In this document: one piece after another, positions 35,383-46,905 of the stretch
Position numbering within the stretch: position 1 is the stretch's first letter
How the letters are laid out: the number at the start of each line of letters is the position of its first letter
NCBI RefSeq assembly: GCF_037975245.1
Contig: NC_092564.1
Coordinates: 9,583,984-9,647,983, forward strand
DNA length: 64,000 nt
Direction of reading: 5' to 3'
Origin: Apostichopus japonicus
Taxonomy: Eukaryota > Echinodermata > Holothuroidea > Aspidochirotida > Stichopodidae
Translations under genes and position numbers: made by a program
The notes under the pieces: generated by a model
What the model was told of the DNA's origin: nothing
What the model saw: the letters and a program-made list of their open reading frames with translations, nothing else
The model's database searches: none

Positions 35383-36409
35383 CCACATATGCTTAAAATT
35401 TGTTTCCTTTCTTTATTGCAATGTTTCTTTTTCTGTAATGGAGATGGCTTTTGCAAATACTGAATCAAAACTATTGAAGCTATTTACATAATTGAATGAT
35501 GACATTGGTTTGAACGTCAACCCCTGAAAAATTGAAAAACTGAAAGAGCTAGTAAAACATTTCAGATACTAGTGGCATTATGATATCACAGATTTTCAAA
35601 ATGACTGCTCTCAGACATGACTTTAATTAATCTAGGATATCTCCCAAACGGAGGAAGGCTTTCCTTAGCTGTGTGGGACTCACATGCGTCTACAGAGAAA
35701 CATCCAGAAAGTGGAGGGGAGATGAGGGGGGGGGGGGGGGGGGAGGGAGGAGGGTTTGCAATAACCATGGCTCAGGTGGGTGAATTTTTTAAATTATATC
35801 TGGCTCCAGTAAATGCCTCATGGCACTCTCAAGCTTTCTCTTTTGAGGACAGGATTTCTTTTGAATAACCATACTCCAGTGGATGGGTGCTTTTCCAGTT
35901 ACTGGTAACCAGGCGCAGGCGGCCACACCGACTCCATTAGGCCTACCCTATAAAAATTATAGATCCATATCAAATCAGTGTTTCCAACTGGAGATGAGAT
36001 ATGCAACTCCATTGATTGCTCTCTTGTCTCTATCTCTCATTCCAGTGGCGCTTTAAGGTTACAAGCAAAATCAATGAGGGGTCACTATTGAAATATTAAA
36101 AGCTATCATTATAGTATGGCATCATTGCAGTTTAGACAAATAGTGATTTGAAGCATTTAGATTTGATCTCCTGGCTTGAATTTTAAATCATTGCTTTTAG
36201 AATTGTTATTTCTCATAGTAATTCATTATTCAACAAAGTTAATTTGTTGAGTCTCAGGCCTTCTAAAGGTTTCTTTGTTTTAACACTTTGTGGTCAATTC
36301 TCAAATCTTTTTTGGTGTCAACTTTAACTGATGCTTGTTTAGAATTGTGACCGTTTACTCCTCAAACCTCTTTGCTTCGATTTGCAATGTGATGTTTCAT
36401 TTTCTAAAG

Positions 36410-36505
36410 GATGTCAAGAAGGTGATTGATGTGCTGAAGGAGGCAACCCATCAGCTTGCAAACAAGTCTATGAATACTTCTGAAATTGTGAAAAAGATTC
36501 ATGAC
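36410..36505 (+). pseudogene. Diverged duplicate of the start of the MIF4G exon
   Basis: After CATTTTCTAAAG the sequence encodes DVKKVIDVLKEATHQLANKSMNTSEIVKKI. This aligns with DINKVLTILQEATHQFANKSLNSSQVTKEI at 29475. Homology then stops and the frame ends at TAA (about 36523). It is either an orphan fragment of a tandem gene duplication or an unused exon. Confidence 0.7.
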
Positions 36506-37045
36506 AATGGACAATTTTATCTATAATTTCAAATATTTTTTTCGATATTGTAGATACAGTGTCTGTTTATACAACAAGAATCGTTAACTAATTAATTACT
36601 GAAGTAGACTTGAATGAATATGATCAAAATCAAATCTTAGATTAAATCATGTGACAATCTCCCTTTTTATTACGAATTTTTAATTTTACAATTTATCACT
36701 GGTGACAGAACCATATTGAGAAATGGAGGGTGTTACTGTACTATTAGTGTCATTCAAAATTTCATAATTTAATTACATGTTAGAATAATATGTACAATAT
36801 GTCAGAATATAGTAACAATACATGAGATATAGAAAATGCTGTGACATGAAAGAGTATACTAAATTTTCAACCACAAACTAAGCACTTAAGTTCCATAAAG
36901 AACAACCTCAAGGTTTTGTTTCTAGGGTGATATTGCACAAGAAAAAAATTAACAAGAATTCTTATAAGTTAAAAATGTTTGATGACTGACAAGGAATATT
37001 AAGTAGAAAGACCTGGTTTATACTAAATTATATAAAACAATGGCG

Positions 37046-37076
<31 letters not shown>

Positions 37077-37603
37077 AACAGCGACAGTGTGGATTACAAT
37101 TTTGTCACCTTAAATCAAACTTTTCAGCTATTTAAAAGGTAATGTTTGTGATTTATAATGAAACGCAAATGCCAATAAGAAGCATAGTAGTTTTATCAGC
37201 AACCAACGCCTTCCATTTCTCTGTCCTAAGTAAGCCATTTTCGGGTTTTTGGTCTAATTATCAGAGAATTTTGTTAACACAGCTTGGTTTCAATGTCTTG
37301 CCAATCAGCTGCAAATACTCTTTGAAGCAAAGCAATTTTGATAGGATTTATTGCAATCATTTCAAAACAGATATTTAAGTTTGTTGACCTTCGTAAACAA
37401 ACATGAATACTTAGCCTACAAACACCACACTTTAATGAGAGATGAATCTAGCCTAGTTTACTTGCAAATCAGCTCATTTTTTAACCTCTGTGAAAAAAAT
37501 TCAAAATGGTTGATTGTACATCAAAGTGGTCAGTAGTTAACTCGAACTTTCAATAATTGTATCCTCCAATCCAAACGGGTGCGACAGATGTGTGATACCT
37601 TAA

Positions 37604-37966
37604 AGGCATTGAAGACTCCCCCTAAACCGAGTGCCGCGCTCTGAAAAAGTTTACTTTCCGTTGTTTGCAAGTGAAGTTTTCTTCTTGTCGCTACAAAATG
37701 CAGACAGTGACATGAAACGTGATACCTTGTTATCTTTTATCTAGACCTGAGATGTCCATCGCTGCTATGTACAGTATGTTGTGTGTATTGACCGTATTGA
37801 CCGTTGATATATTGACTGTACACTAGTGTCTAATCACCTACGGTAGCAAGCTGTGTGTGTATTATCTGGGATCGATGGTGGTGTCTAACACTTCAGTACA
37901 CCTCATTCGAAACTAGGTCAGATTACCGGCATGAGACATTTCTTTGTGCGCAAGTCTTCACACCCT
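37604..37966. mobile_element. piggyBac-like MITE, copy 2, flanked by TTAA
   Basis: A 363-bp element with TTAA on both sides (37600-37603 and 37967-37970). The ends AGGCATTGAAGACT and GTCTTCACACCCT form an imperfect inverted repeat. The TTAA target and length fit a non-autonomous piggyBac-type element. Confidence 0.8.
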
Positions 37967-38434
37967 TTAAGAGAAATATACAGAAAACTGCCAACACTAA
38001 CGATTATGAAGTATATCAGTGACATCACTGGGACCACCCACTGTTACTGTACAAGTGTTGAATGTCCGCCGAGCACTAACTAAAACAATGGTAGAAAAAT
38101 TCAACATTCCAACTTATTCCAGCATTTCCACAGACCTGGCTTTTTGTTACAAGATGGAGAATTCATACTTGATGAAATTGTCAAGGTTATTTTGTATCTG
38201 CATCAGGCAAGGAATAAGTCAAACAAAAATAACATTGTTGCTTTTCACATCCATTGGTGAGCACTAAAAACTACAAGTCTTGTGGTCTTGGTAAATTACC
38301 AAAATTGTTAAAAGACTAGACATACACAAATTCCAAAATGGTAATTCCTGTCTTTCCAGCTGGATTTACCTCAATTTTTAATATGTTTCCATGAATCAAA
38401 CTTGTTGACTGTTGCAGCTAATGACCGCCATCTC

Positions 38435-38561
38435 TTAATAATCTGCATACATTTTAGAACTGCTTGAGGGCGCACTGCTTGCGATAGTAGCGTTAAATCT
38501 CGGTCTGCTCTTGAGTTGTCCTGCTTTGGTCTGTCCTTCCTTAGCTGCTAAATTTGGTGAT
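38435..38561 (-). CDS. TTC23: TTC23-type gene exon 12 (terminal)
   Basis: 41 codons plus TAA (38435-38437) after the acceptor TATTTCAG. It encodes a Ser/Ala-rich, basic C-terminal tail (SPNLAAKEGQTKAGQ...KMYADY) that resembles the low-complexity tail of TTC23. An ATTAAA about 55 bp downstream could be a weak poly(A) signal. Confidence 0.8.
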
Positions 38562-39595
38562 CTGAAATATGCAGAGAGAAAATTGATTTCACAAATGCTC
38601 TGTTGGGAATCCTTTCAACGATAATAGTGTAATATAGGATTACTCTGACATTACTTTCCACACAGTGGTTGTTTATAACTTCATACTTGCTTCATTGGAG
38701 ACATTAAATATATTAGGTAAAACACATAACATTTAGACTATTTGAAAAGAGAAACAAGGGGACCCTTTTTTGTCATGCCTGAAGATGTCCGTTGTGCGAA
38801 ATCTCTCTCCCCTTCTTCCCCCCCCCCCCCACCCTCCATCACCTCCAAATGTTCGCTTTCAAAGCACTCAATGAAACAGACACTTCAACTTTTATGTCTC
38901 AGAGACTATATGAAAAGAAAGTGTTTCTAAGTTAGATTGATTGTATAGCATTTTCATCTAAATAATAAATTGAAACTGCTGCATTAGAAACAGGTTCAAC
39001 ACAGTTTTTGCCAATACTTTTTCTACATACTTCAAGGAAAACTTCAAGGTGCCTTTAAACATCCAATTTAGTTTCAGCCAATCACAGGTCACACATTGCA
39101 ATCTCAACAGCCGTGAAATAGAATTGGAACGTACGTGATACAGAGGAATAAAGCCACCAGAATTTTTAGGGGCTCAACAGAACCTAGTTTTTACCTTTCC
39201 ATATAACAAGTAGTAAAGGAGGCAGGCAGTAGCAAAATGAAAGGAGAGCAAGGACTAGAAATATCTCCTTCATTTTTTTCTCTCTTTTTTTCTTTTCAAG
39301 GGCAGAATCCCTCAGTAACTTGACAGAGTTTTGTATGGGGTAGTGAACCCTTTTGTGCTTGCCTCCTTTAATAACCCAAGTTAACCATATTGAGCCTTAC
39401 ACTGATTTTACAGCAGCATATATAAACTCTGTCATCTTCAGCAAGTTAACAAACCTACAACTTGAACAAGTACGGTCATAACGTTCGTCCATTCTAATTG
39501 TAATTATCATCCCAGCTAGACAAGGAATGACCTTACTGGAGGCTAGCTCTTTATCAAATCCCACACCGGACCAAGAATGCCACAATGATACTCAC

Positions 39596-39678
39596 TGCAG
39601 TAACATGTCAATGGTGTTCTGTGTAGCTTTTGACTTCCTATGACCAGCTCCATACAGGTTACACTGTATTCCATGACA
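39596..39678 (-). CDS. TTC23: TTC23-type gene exon 11
   Basis: 83 bp between the acceptor CCCCTATAG and the donor CTGCA|GTGAGT, phases 0 and 2. It encodes CHGIQCNLYGAGHRKSKATQ..., matching the LLYGPQDKRTLATQ stretch at the end of TTC23. Confidence 0.8.
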
Positions 39679-41146
39679 CTATAGGGGAAAACACAAAGTT
39701 AATGTAAGTAGTTACATTTCATCGCTATGGAAACCATTCTACCTTTCAACAAATTCACTCCAGACACTAGAGGAGATGTACGGACGTGCTATGCAAATAT
39801 CTGTAAGAGATTTTCGACAAGACAGTTGCAATAATTTGGTAATCAGTTGCCACAATTACTAGTTAACTAGAGAGAGTGGTTACGGAAACCAGCATGTCAA
39901 TGGCCATTGGTTTGTTATCATGGACTTTAACATGAAAGTATGCTCGTCAGTATGTAATATCAAAACTACAAAATTACTTCAATATCATGAAAATAGTGTG
40001 TTGCTATAACTTTATGACTATACTGAGTTATGTTTTATTTTGATCTTTTGCCTTTTTAGTATTGTGCACATCAAACACAGACTTTTAGACGCAAACTCAA
40101 TGTTGATATGTTGTAGAACATTGGCAAACACTACTAACAGTCAGCTGTATATCTACACCATGAATTCACAACTGGTGTTATAAACATCTGAAGGCTCATC
40201 AATTCAAGTGGCTGGACTACTAAGCCTAACAAACATACCATAACATCAGTTTTTCAGCTGTAACGCTAAGCCCAGCCTTGCATTTATATTCTCAAAATAA
40301 CTAGTATGAGAAAAATACTGCTTAACGTCATCCTTCAACATTCAGCTAGTGAAATCTTTGTCAGGGTTTTCTACTTCCCAAAAGATTCACTCGAGTTAAG
40401 ATTTATAATGTCTTCTGTAAATGTTGACAGTTGTCCTACCCAGAAAGGTGCAAGTGGTTAGTTGGTTATTCACTGATATTTAATCATAACAAGAGCGAAC
40501 ATCCATCTTGGAATTTTGTTTTGAAGCATAGACCAGATTCATCTCTTATGACAGTGTGATGGGTGAATATTTAATTCATTGATGTTTGTTATGAAAAGCA
40601 TTAAGGAACTTCTCAATGATTTACACATAAATATTATATTTATCGCAATATATCAGTGATTCAGATTCTGCTCATATTTATTCGATAGGTGGGAGAGGTG
40701 ATGGTACAAAAGCTACGTTACGGCTCCAAGAGAGATTAACAATGACAGCTTGTGATTGGTTAGCTGTAACATATGCGCCAGAAAGTCTAAAACTGGTCAG
40801 CTGTGGTAGAATTTGCACAGAATTTTTTTATTGTCTGCAACCCTCTGTATATTTTGGCTCACAGGAAAAATTTAAGGTCCTGTTTTGTTTTTACAAGTTA
40901 CGATTTTGTGGAATAATCTGATTTTCTCTTGTGTGTGTGTGTGTGTGAATTTGAGTTTTCCCATTTATGCATGTAAATCTTTTAAAAATGAATACAAATG
41001 AATACAATACAAACAAAGTCTGATAACAGGTGATTGCATACTTCCCATACCACCTTACACAGGTCTGCTGTAACATATATCCTCAAAGTAGGGTAATCAG
41101 AAGCGAGCAAACAATATTAAAGAGTGCCCTCAGTCAGAATATTTAC

Positions 41147-41296
41147 CTTTTTAAAGTTTTTCAAAGCTTTTTCCAGATATCCTTGTGACAATTGAATCGA
41201 TCCGAATAACTTGTAAGAATCTCCAACTTCTTCGCTCCAGTCTCCAAAGGTTTCAATCTTTGCCGCAATCAATGTCTTAAGAGCTGTCACTGCTTC
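41147..41296 (-). CDS. TTC23: TTC23-type gene exon 10
   Basis: 150 bp, 50 codons, phase 0 at both ends; acceptor CTTCAAACAG, donor AAAAAG|GTAAAT. It encodes a TPR pair (ETFGDWSEEVGDSYKLFGSI...GYLEKALKNFKK) that aligns with AFGDFSPEVAETYRLLG of TTC23. Confidence 0.85.
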
Positions 41297-41889
41297 CTGT
41301 TTGAAGTCGAGAGAGCATTTACCAAATTTACAGAGAAATTATTACAGAGAAAGTATTTATGGTATCAAGCATTGTCCTGATGTTTATCAAGAATTTCATT
41401 ATTAATGGTCACAATCTGTGCTTGTTAACCACTGAAGGTACTACTGCAAACCATCTGATTCAACTCTCTTATAAATTTAACCAAGTTCTCTGGAGCAGTA
41501 TACCCAAAGAGGATAATCATCTGCTACCTGCCCCACCCCCCCCCCCCCGGCCCATCCCTTCCATTCCACATTTAGACTTGTGAGTTTAGACACCAAAGAT
41601 TTGAGTTAGTTTGCAACACACCAAATGATATTATACCAAGGTATATAGTGCAACTGGGGAGTTGAGCAAGTACAAGGGTTTGCTAGAATACTTTATATAA
41701 AGAGAAGAGAATCTTAAGGAAGTTTCATCTCTTTTTAAACACTTTTTAAATTATCAGTGAAGTTCATTTCACTCACAGTGTATCAAATGTTTTAAATATT
41801 ATTTATTGATTTAATACTTAAAGCTATTTCAAAATTTGACTACTTAATGGACTATGCAGAGAGGAAATCTTCATTTCAGTTAACAAACC

Positions 41890-42170
41890 AGTGATCAACC
41901 ATGGAAACCCTCAGTTAATCCACCATGGATACCTCAGTTAATCCACCCTGGATACCTCAGTTAATCCACCATGGATACCTCAGTTAATCCACCATGGAAA
42001 CCCTCAGTTAATCCACCATGGAAACCCACAGTTAATCTACCATGGATACCTCGCTTAATCCACCATGGATACCTCAGTTAATCCACCATGGATACCTCAG
42101 TTAATCCACCATGGATGCATCAGTTAATCGACCATAGATACCTCGGTTAATCCACCATGGATACCTCGGT
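41890..42170. repeat. ~22-23-bp minisatellite in intron 9 of the TTC23-type gene
   Basis: About twelve copies of CACCATGGATACCTCAGTTAATC with small variants. Non-coding. Confidence 0.9.
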
Positions 42171-42253
42171 TCCTGCAACAACCTTAGATGCTGGTAATAA
42201 GCAATGAGAGAGAAACATTCCCCATCTTGATTGGATAATATCAAGACACTTAC

Positions 42254-42381
42254 ATCACTTCTATCCATCCGAAGCATCAGTTTACATAAATCCTCTTGAA
42301 CAGCCAATGTCTTTGGATGGTGAGGACCATGAAGGACTTGAAGGATGCCCAAACTCTCTGCAAGGTACTGCTCGGCAGCAG
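42254..42381 (-). CDS. TTC23: TTC23-type gene exon 9
   Basis: 128 bp; acceptor CTGTTCTCCAG, donor GTGAT|GTAAGT. With the upstream A it begins TAAEQYLAESLGIL... and runs HHPKTLAVQEDLCKLMLRM, matching AEQYFQESM...SIQDEFCHFLQM of TTC23. Confidence 0.85.
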
Positions 42382-42791
42382 CTGGAGAACAGGAATATAA
42401 CAAAGAGGTCATTGTCTTTTAGAGAAAACAAAGGGCAGAATAATCTTCATGAGGTAGAGTTACCAGAGGACACATTATCGTGGCCTGGGGAGGGGGTCTT
42501 ATTTGAAGCGTTCCCCCCCCCCCCTTTTCCTCTGCTGGGAAAATGACTCTTTAGGGTACCTACATGGAAATGGTAACACATCTGAAGTTAAGAAGAAGTA
42601 ATATGCATTATTCAGATCGAACTATTGGCAAGTTCCATGTTCGTGCTAAATTTGGAATAGCTAGATAGCCAAATCATTGTCAAGAAAGTTCTTCCTACTG
42701 TATTCATTCAAAACGTAACAATTAAAAATAATGTAATAATTAATAATAATGTAATAATTAATGAGAGGGACTCTATAGCCCAAAGACTTAC

Positions 42792-42877
42792 TTTCAGCTT
42801 CGGCTGTAGCAGATTCAGAATAAGCTAAGGCCAGTTTGTGAGCTGTATCTGCAACCTCTTCACTCTGTCCACTGTAT
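42792..42877 (-). CDS. TTC23: TTC23-type gene exon 8
   Basis: 86 bp; acceptor TATTTTCCAG, donor GAAA|GTAAGT. It encodes KYSGQSEEVADTAHKLALAYSESATAEAE, the helix before the AEQY repeat in TTC23. Confidence 0.85.
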
Positions 42878-43392
42878 CTGGAAAATATAAAAATTAAAAA
42901 AAAACATCAGCACACAGAGAATCATTTATATGTTATTATAGCTTACTGCTGTCACAAATATGTAACATATTAGTAATTTACTACAACAGTTCATGCTGTC
43001 ACATAGAAACAGTATCATGCATATTCTGCCTTGTTCCATAGGTTGCAGTCAGACACATGACATGATAATGATCCAATATAAAAATCATTACATTTGTCCT
43101 TTCCAAGTTTACATGCACAAGCTGTAAACTTGCAGTGAAAGGGATTTTACAAACATCTCTGACACCCAAACATAAACAATTCTTGTCAGAAACAATCCTT
43201 TGTGTTACTAGCTCAATCTAACGAAAAGAGAACATATGTTTGTGCTGATACCTCGTTATAATGGTGCAATGAAGAACCTTGTCACCCTCCTGACTAGAAC
43301 ACAATTAACCCTTTTGAACTGGAGATCTAGCGATGCTTGATAGTAATGTGAGACAGAGTAAACAATTCCAAATTAATTTTAAAGGAACTTAC

Positions 43393-43475
43393 TTGTCAAC
43401 TGCAATAGTATGGGCTTGTAAGAATGACTCCACAGCTTGGTCGTGGTTGGCATGTTTGCCTTTGCTTTGTTCGAG
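43393..43475 (-). CDS. TTC23: TTC23-type gene exon 7
   Basis: 83 bp following the AT-AC intron, whose 3' end reads CTTCAC. It encodes LEQSKGKHANHDQAVESFLQAHTIAVDK and matches VEQALG...SINHFLQAH of TTC23. Donor GACAA|GTAAGT. Confidence 0.85.
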
Positions 43476-44580
43476 GTGAAGGATCATGTTAAAGAAACAT
43501 TTGTTATTTCATGCAGAAAAGAAAATTAACAGACATACTTGGTATGTTTGTATCCAACTTTCTTTTTCTCAAAGAAAAGATAAATCTATTGACATGACTC
43601 AAAAGAGTAAAGAATTATCATATACATAGATAAAACGAACATTTTGGTAGTTTCATTTCATGTTCAATCTGAATCCAACTCAAAAGAGCTTTTGTGGTAC
43701 AAAGTTAGGAATTTTTTCCATATTTTCAAACTCTTGAAAGGTGCAGTCGATTTTGCAGACCAAAACAGACATGGAACGGACATTACCTTCACTAAATATC
43801 TTCTATTTAGTGACATCACTTATCACATGCATAAATGCATACCCCTGAATCTCTGTTAGATCACTTTGAAGAAGAAACATGCAGTTTGTCACACTGTACA
43901 TCAAAGCCCCCACAGCAGTATTTCCCAAACTGTTTTCTCTGGTGACCCACATTTTCACCATGTTCCAGAGTTACAACCCAAACTTCCAGTGGTTCTAGTA
44001 TTTCTGAATATAGAGTGCTATTACCTTGCAAATTGATAAAACAACTGTTTCAGAGATAGTGTTTCAATAAAAGATAGACATTATTCACAACAAAATGTTT
44101 CAACATCTGAGGATTAACTATCACCAAATGTTTTACTATGTGCATATATGAGAAAGACTCAAACTGCTATAACCATCAAACTGATTATTTATTGTAGGTT
44201 ATGACCTAACAAAAGTTGTCTTTTGACCCAGTTTAGGTCAACCCCCCAACCCCCACCCCAACCCCAGATACCTTGTTATCTTTAGCTGGACCTGAGATGT
44301 CCGTAGCTGTATGGTTTGTACACTGTGCTGTGGGTATTGACCGCAGCTGTATGTACTGACTGTACACTAGTGACTAATTACCAACAGTAGCAAGCTGTGT
44401 GTGTATTTTATGGGATCAATGGTGGTGTCTAACACTTCTGTTACACCTCTTTCGAAACTAGGTCAGATTACCGGCATTAGACGTTTCTTTTTGCGCGAGT
44501 GTTCACACCCTTTAATGACTTCCATGGAGGATGACACATAACATGACACCACAGTGAGAGAAACGACCAATAAAGGATAT
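43476..44580 (-). other. U12-type AT-AC intron (intron 6 of the TTC23-type gene)
   Basis: On the coding strand the intron starts ATATCCTTT (44580-44572), the exact minor-spliceosome 5' site, and ends AC. The branch motif TTCTTTAAC lies 12 nt before the end (consensus TTCCTTRAY). The exon phases either side are both 0 and the protein alignment continues. No GT-AG alternative keeps the frame. A truncated piggyBac-like MITE lies inside. Confidence 0.88.
44267..44511. mobile_element. piggyBac-like MITE, copy 3, left-truncated
   Basis: Matches the distal ~245 bp of the copies at 30466 and 37604, from GATACCTTGTTATC to CACACCCT, followed by TTAA (44512-44515). The first ~110 bp are missing. It lies in the second AT-AC intron. 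Confidence 0.75.
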
Positions 44581-44707
44581 CTTGCCCATATCTTGATAGA
44601 TTGGTATCAACTGTAGACTTCCCTTGCCGTGATGATCTTCCACCAGCCTCATAGCTTTTTCGTAGTAGTTTTGACCCAGCGCATGCTTGTTCTGATTGGC
44701 ATATAAC
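44581..44707 (-). CDS. TTC23: TTC23-type gene exon 6
   Basis: 127 bp; acceptor TTAATAAACAG. It encodes KLYANQNKHALGQNYYEKAM...IPIYQDMGK and ends AAG directly before ATATCCTTT. It aligns with the LYQGQKKSKEALSHYQAAL...PILRELAG TPR of TTC23. Confidence 0.88.
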
Positions 44708-45388
44708 CTGTTTATTAAGAACATTGTTAGCAACATAATCGGTACATAAAACCATATAAAATAAAATTTTAAGAAAAAAAATTATAAGATTTAAGAAATC
44801 AATGACAGGTTCTTGCTGAAAAAAAAGTCAATCCCCTCTCCCTCCCCACCCCCCACCCCCAAAACCGCCCTGCCACTCCTAGACATAGATAATATTAGTT
44901 TCTCATTACAAAGGAATTCATTCTCTCAAAGCATGAAGTTTTTGTTTGTTTTGTAACAACAGTTCTAATCTACAGTGTCTCTTTTGATATTAGATAAAAC
45001 AAAGATCTATGCCTGCTCCAAGAATTACAGAGAGATACTAATGGCAGACAATATAACACTAATCTTAATGAGATAAAATATTCCACTGTTAGGTGACATC
45101 TCAATATCAAGTCCCAGATGTATTTATTTTGGTGGGGGAGGGGGAGTGGGGAGAGGGGACATTCTCTCTTCAAATAAATACACATTAAATGAACCATTTG
45201 TGATTGTCTTTTATGACAGAGCAAAGACATGACCAAACAACCCCCCCCTGCCCCTTCCCCTCATGTCCCCTATTAAAAGAGGATTAAATGCAGAATCAAC
45301 CAAACTGACCATATCCCCTCCAAAATTTCATAGTTTTCGTATAATAATCTTGCTTTACAAATCTACAGATCTCACCGATATCACTTAC

Positions 45389-45517
45389 TTTGCCATGGCA
45401 ACGGTTATCTTGATGTGCATGTCTTTGGCGCTGTTCCTCTGTTCTCGACTGCTAGCTTTCCCTCTCTCCCCAGTGATTTTCTCAGCTTTAGCAAAGTTCT
45501 GTTCAGCTTCTGGATAT
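45389..45517 (-). CDS. TTC23: TTC23-type gene exon 5
   Basis: 129 bp after the first AT-AC intron; donor GCAAA|GTAAGT. With the split codon it encodes KYPEAEQNFAKAEKITGERG... and matches KFKEAAENLTKAERLSKEL of TTC23. Confidence 0.88.
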
Positions 45518-46380
45518 GTACGCCCCCAAAGGTTAAGAAAATCAATCAAACTACCGTATCTTGGGGTTCATTATCAGCTCAGCAAAGTTTAATTTTTAAC
45601 CATTTACTTTTCTGGGGGAGGGGGAGGAGTGAGGGGTAGGTATTACTGTAAAATGCCCTCTCAAACAACCATTGGTTCTGCCAAAGGTGGTCACAAAGGG
45701 CACAATCCCCCCAAAAAATTAGCAGGAAAAAGAATGCCAAAAGAAGTTGTAATTGTGAAGCAGTACTAAAAAACATATCAGACTGCAAAATTTGGTATAA
45801 TCTTGGAGCAATGATAATATGATACATGATCATATTTACTTGAGTTAGTCAGTATTGAATTTCATATTGTCTTTCTCAATAGTCTGTTATGAATGTTACA
45901 ATGACTTTCAAAGTATTTGAAATATTTTAATGTTGTTAATATTCTTTTGTTAAGTTTCCATTTGATACAAGTTTTCATTTTCCTACTAAAATCTCTCACA
46001 TGGTTTCATTAAGTTCACAAAGAGAAGTTTTGAGTAACAGCTGTGGCTTCTGATCAGGAACTGCCTTTGAGAGAACATAAAATACACTTGGGGATCGCCA
46101 ACAGTGTGTGCAATGACACAATGTAAACATAATTGTACTTATAAGGTCTTACTGTTGAGTTCCAGATAGATAGCACGTCTGAACGGAAAAAAACTGAGAA
46201 CTCCAATGAAATCTTGCGTAGTTACTCCTTTACTAGTTTTGGTCATCTCAATGGATATGTTATCATATTGTTTATTGATTATTACAATTATATTCCCTTC
46301 AAACTCACTGACATAATGGAGGTGACTTGATTCCCATACCGACATATACTCATTTTGGAAGATGAAAAAGCAAAGGATAT
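45518..46380 (-). other. U12-type AT-AC intron (intron 4 of the TTC23-type gene)
   Basis: 863 bp. It begins ATATCCTTTGC (46380 downwards) and ends GCGTAC, with the branch motif TTTTCTTAAC ending 14 nt before the 3' end. AA at the end of exon 4 joins A at 45517 to give Lys, with the TTC23 alignment uninterrupted across the join. Confidence 0.9.
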
Positions 46381-46537
46381 TTCTTGAGCATGGTATAGGC
46401 CCTTCCAAAGACATAATACATCATTTGTAACGTTGAATACAGTTGTTCCTTGACCTGTTGCGATTCTGTAGTGTGGAGCCCACCGAGTAGGAGAGTACGA
46501 GCAATCTCGGCATGTTGGACAGCTTGCTGAGCTAGAC
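46381..46537 (-). CDS. TTC23: TTC23-type gene exon 4
   Basis: 157 bp; acceptor TTTTTTGTAG. It encodes GLAQQAVQHAEIARTLLLGG...QLYSTLQMMYYVFGRAYTMLKK and matches GLSLQAKQHAEKARQIL...FHTMGQALLSLQK of TTC23. Its first 33 bp and acceptor are duplicated 67 bp upstream. Confidence 0.88.
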
Positions 46538-46638
46538 CTACAAAAAACAAAGTCAAGGAAAATATCATTTATCTCTGCATGTTGGACGGCTTGCTGAGCT
46601 AGACCTACCAAAACCAAGTCGAGGGAAAATGTCATTTA
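46505..46638. repeat. 67-bp tandem duplication of an exon start and splice acceptor
   Basis: 46505-46571 and 46572-46638 are near-identical (TCTCGGCATGTTGGACAGC and TCTCTGCATGTTGGACGGC). On the minus strand each holds an acceptor (TTGTAG or TTGGTAG) and the first codons of exon 4 of the TTC23-type gene. Confidence 0.9.
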
Positions 46639-46654
46639 GCCTTGTGATGTGATG

Positions 46655-46905
46655 TGATGGGAGTGTTAGCTCAGTGGTTAACGCCGGTGCCTTCCAATCA
46701 TAAGGTCCCCACTTCAAGTCACGCCAAGATTAATGTATGTCGTCCAGTTACAGAGTTGTTGACAATTAACAATTGATAAACATGGATGTTAAATATGAAT
46801 CTAAGAGACTGACTTCGGTCAGCTTGCGGCTTTGATGAGCCAATGAGGCTTCTTCGCGAGTTCCTGCTTGCAGGAGGTTCTAAAATATATACATACATAC
46901 ATGTT
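46655..46905 (+). mobile_element. tRNA-derived SINE in intron 3 of the TTC23-type gene
   Basis: A box TAGCTCAGTGG (46667-46677) and B-box-like ACTTCAAGTC (46711-46720). The body carries GCTTTGATGAGCCAATGAGG and the tail is TATATACATACATACATG. Boundaries approximate. Confidence 0.7.
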
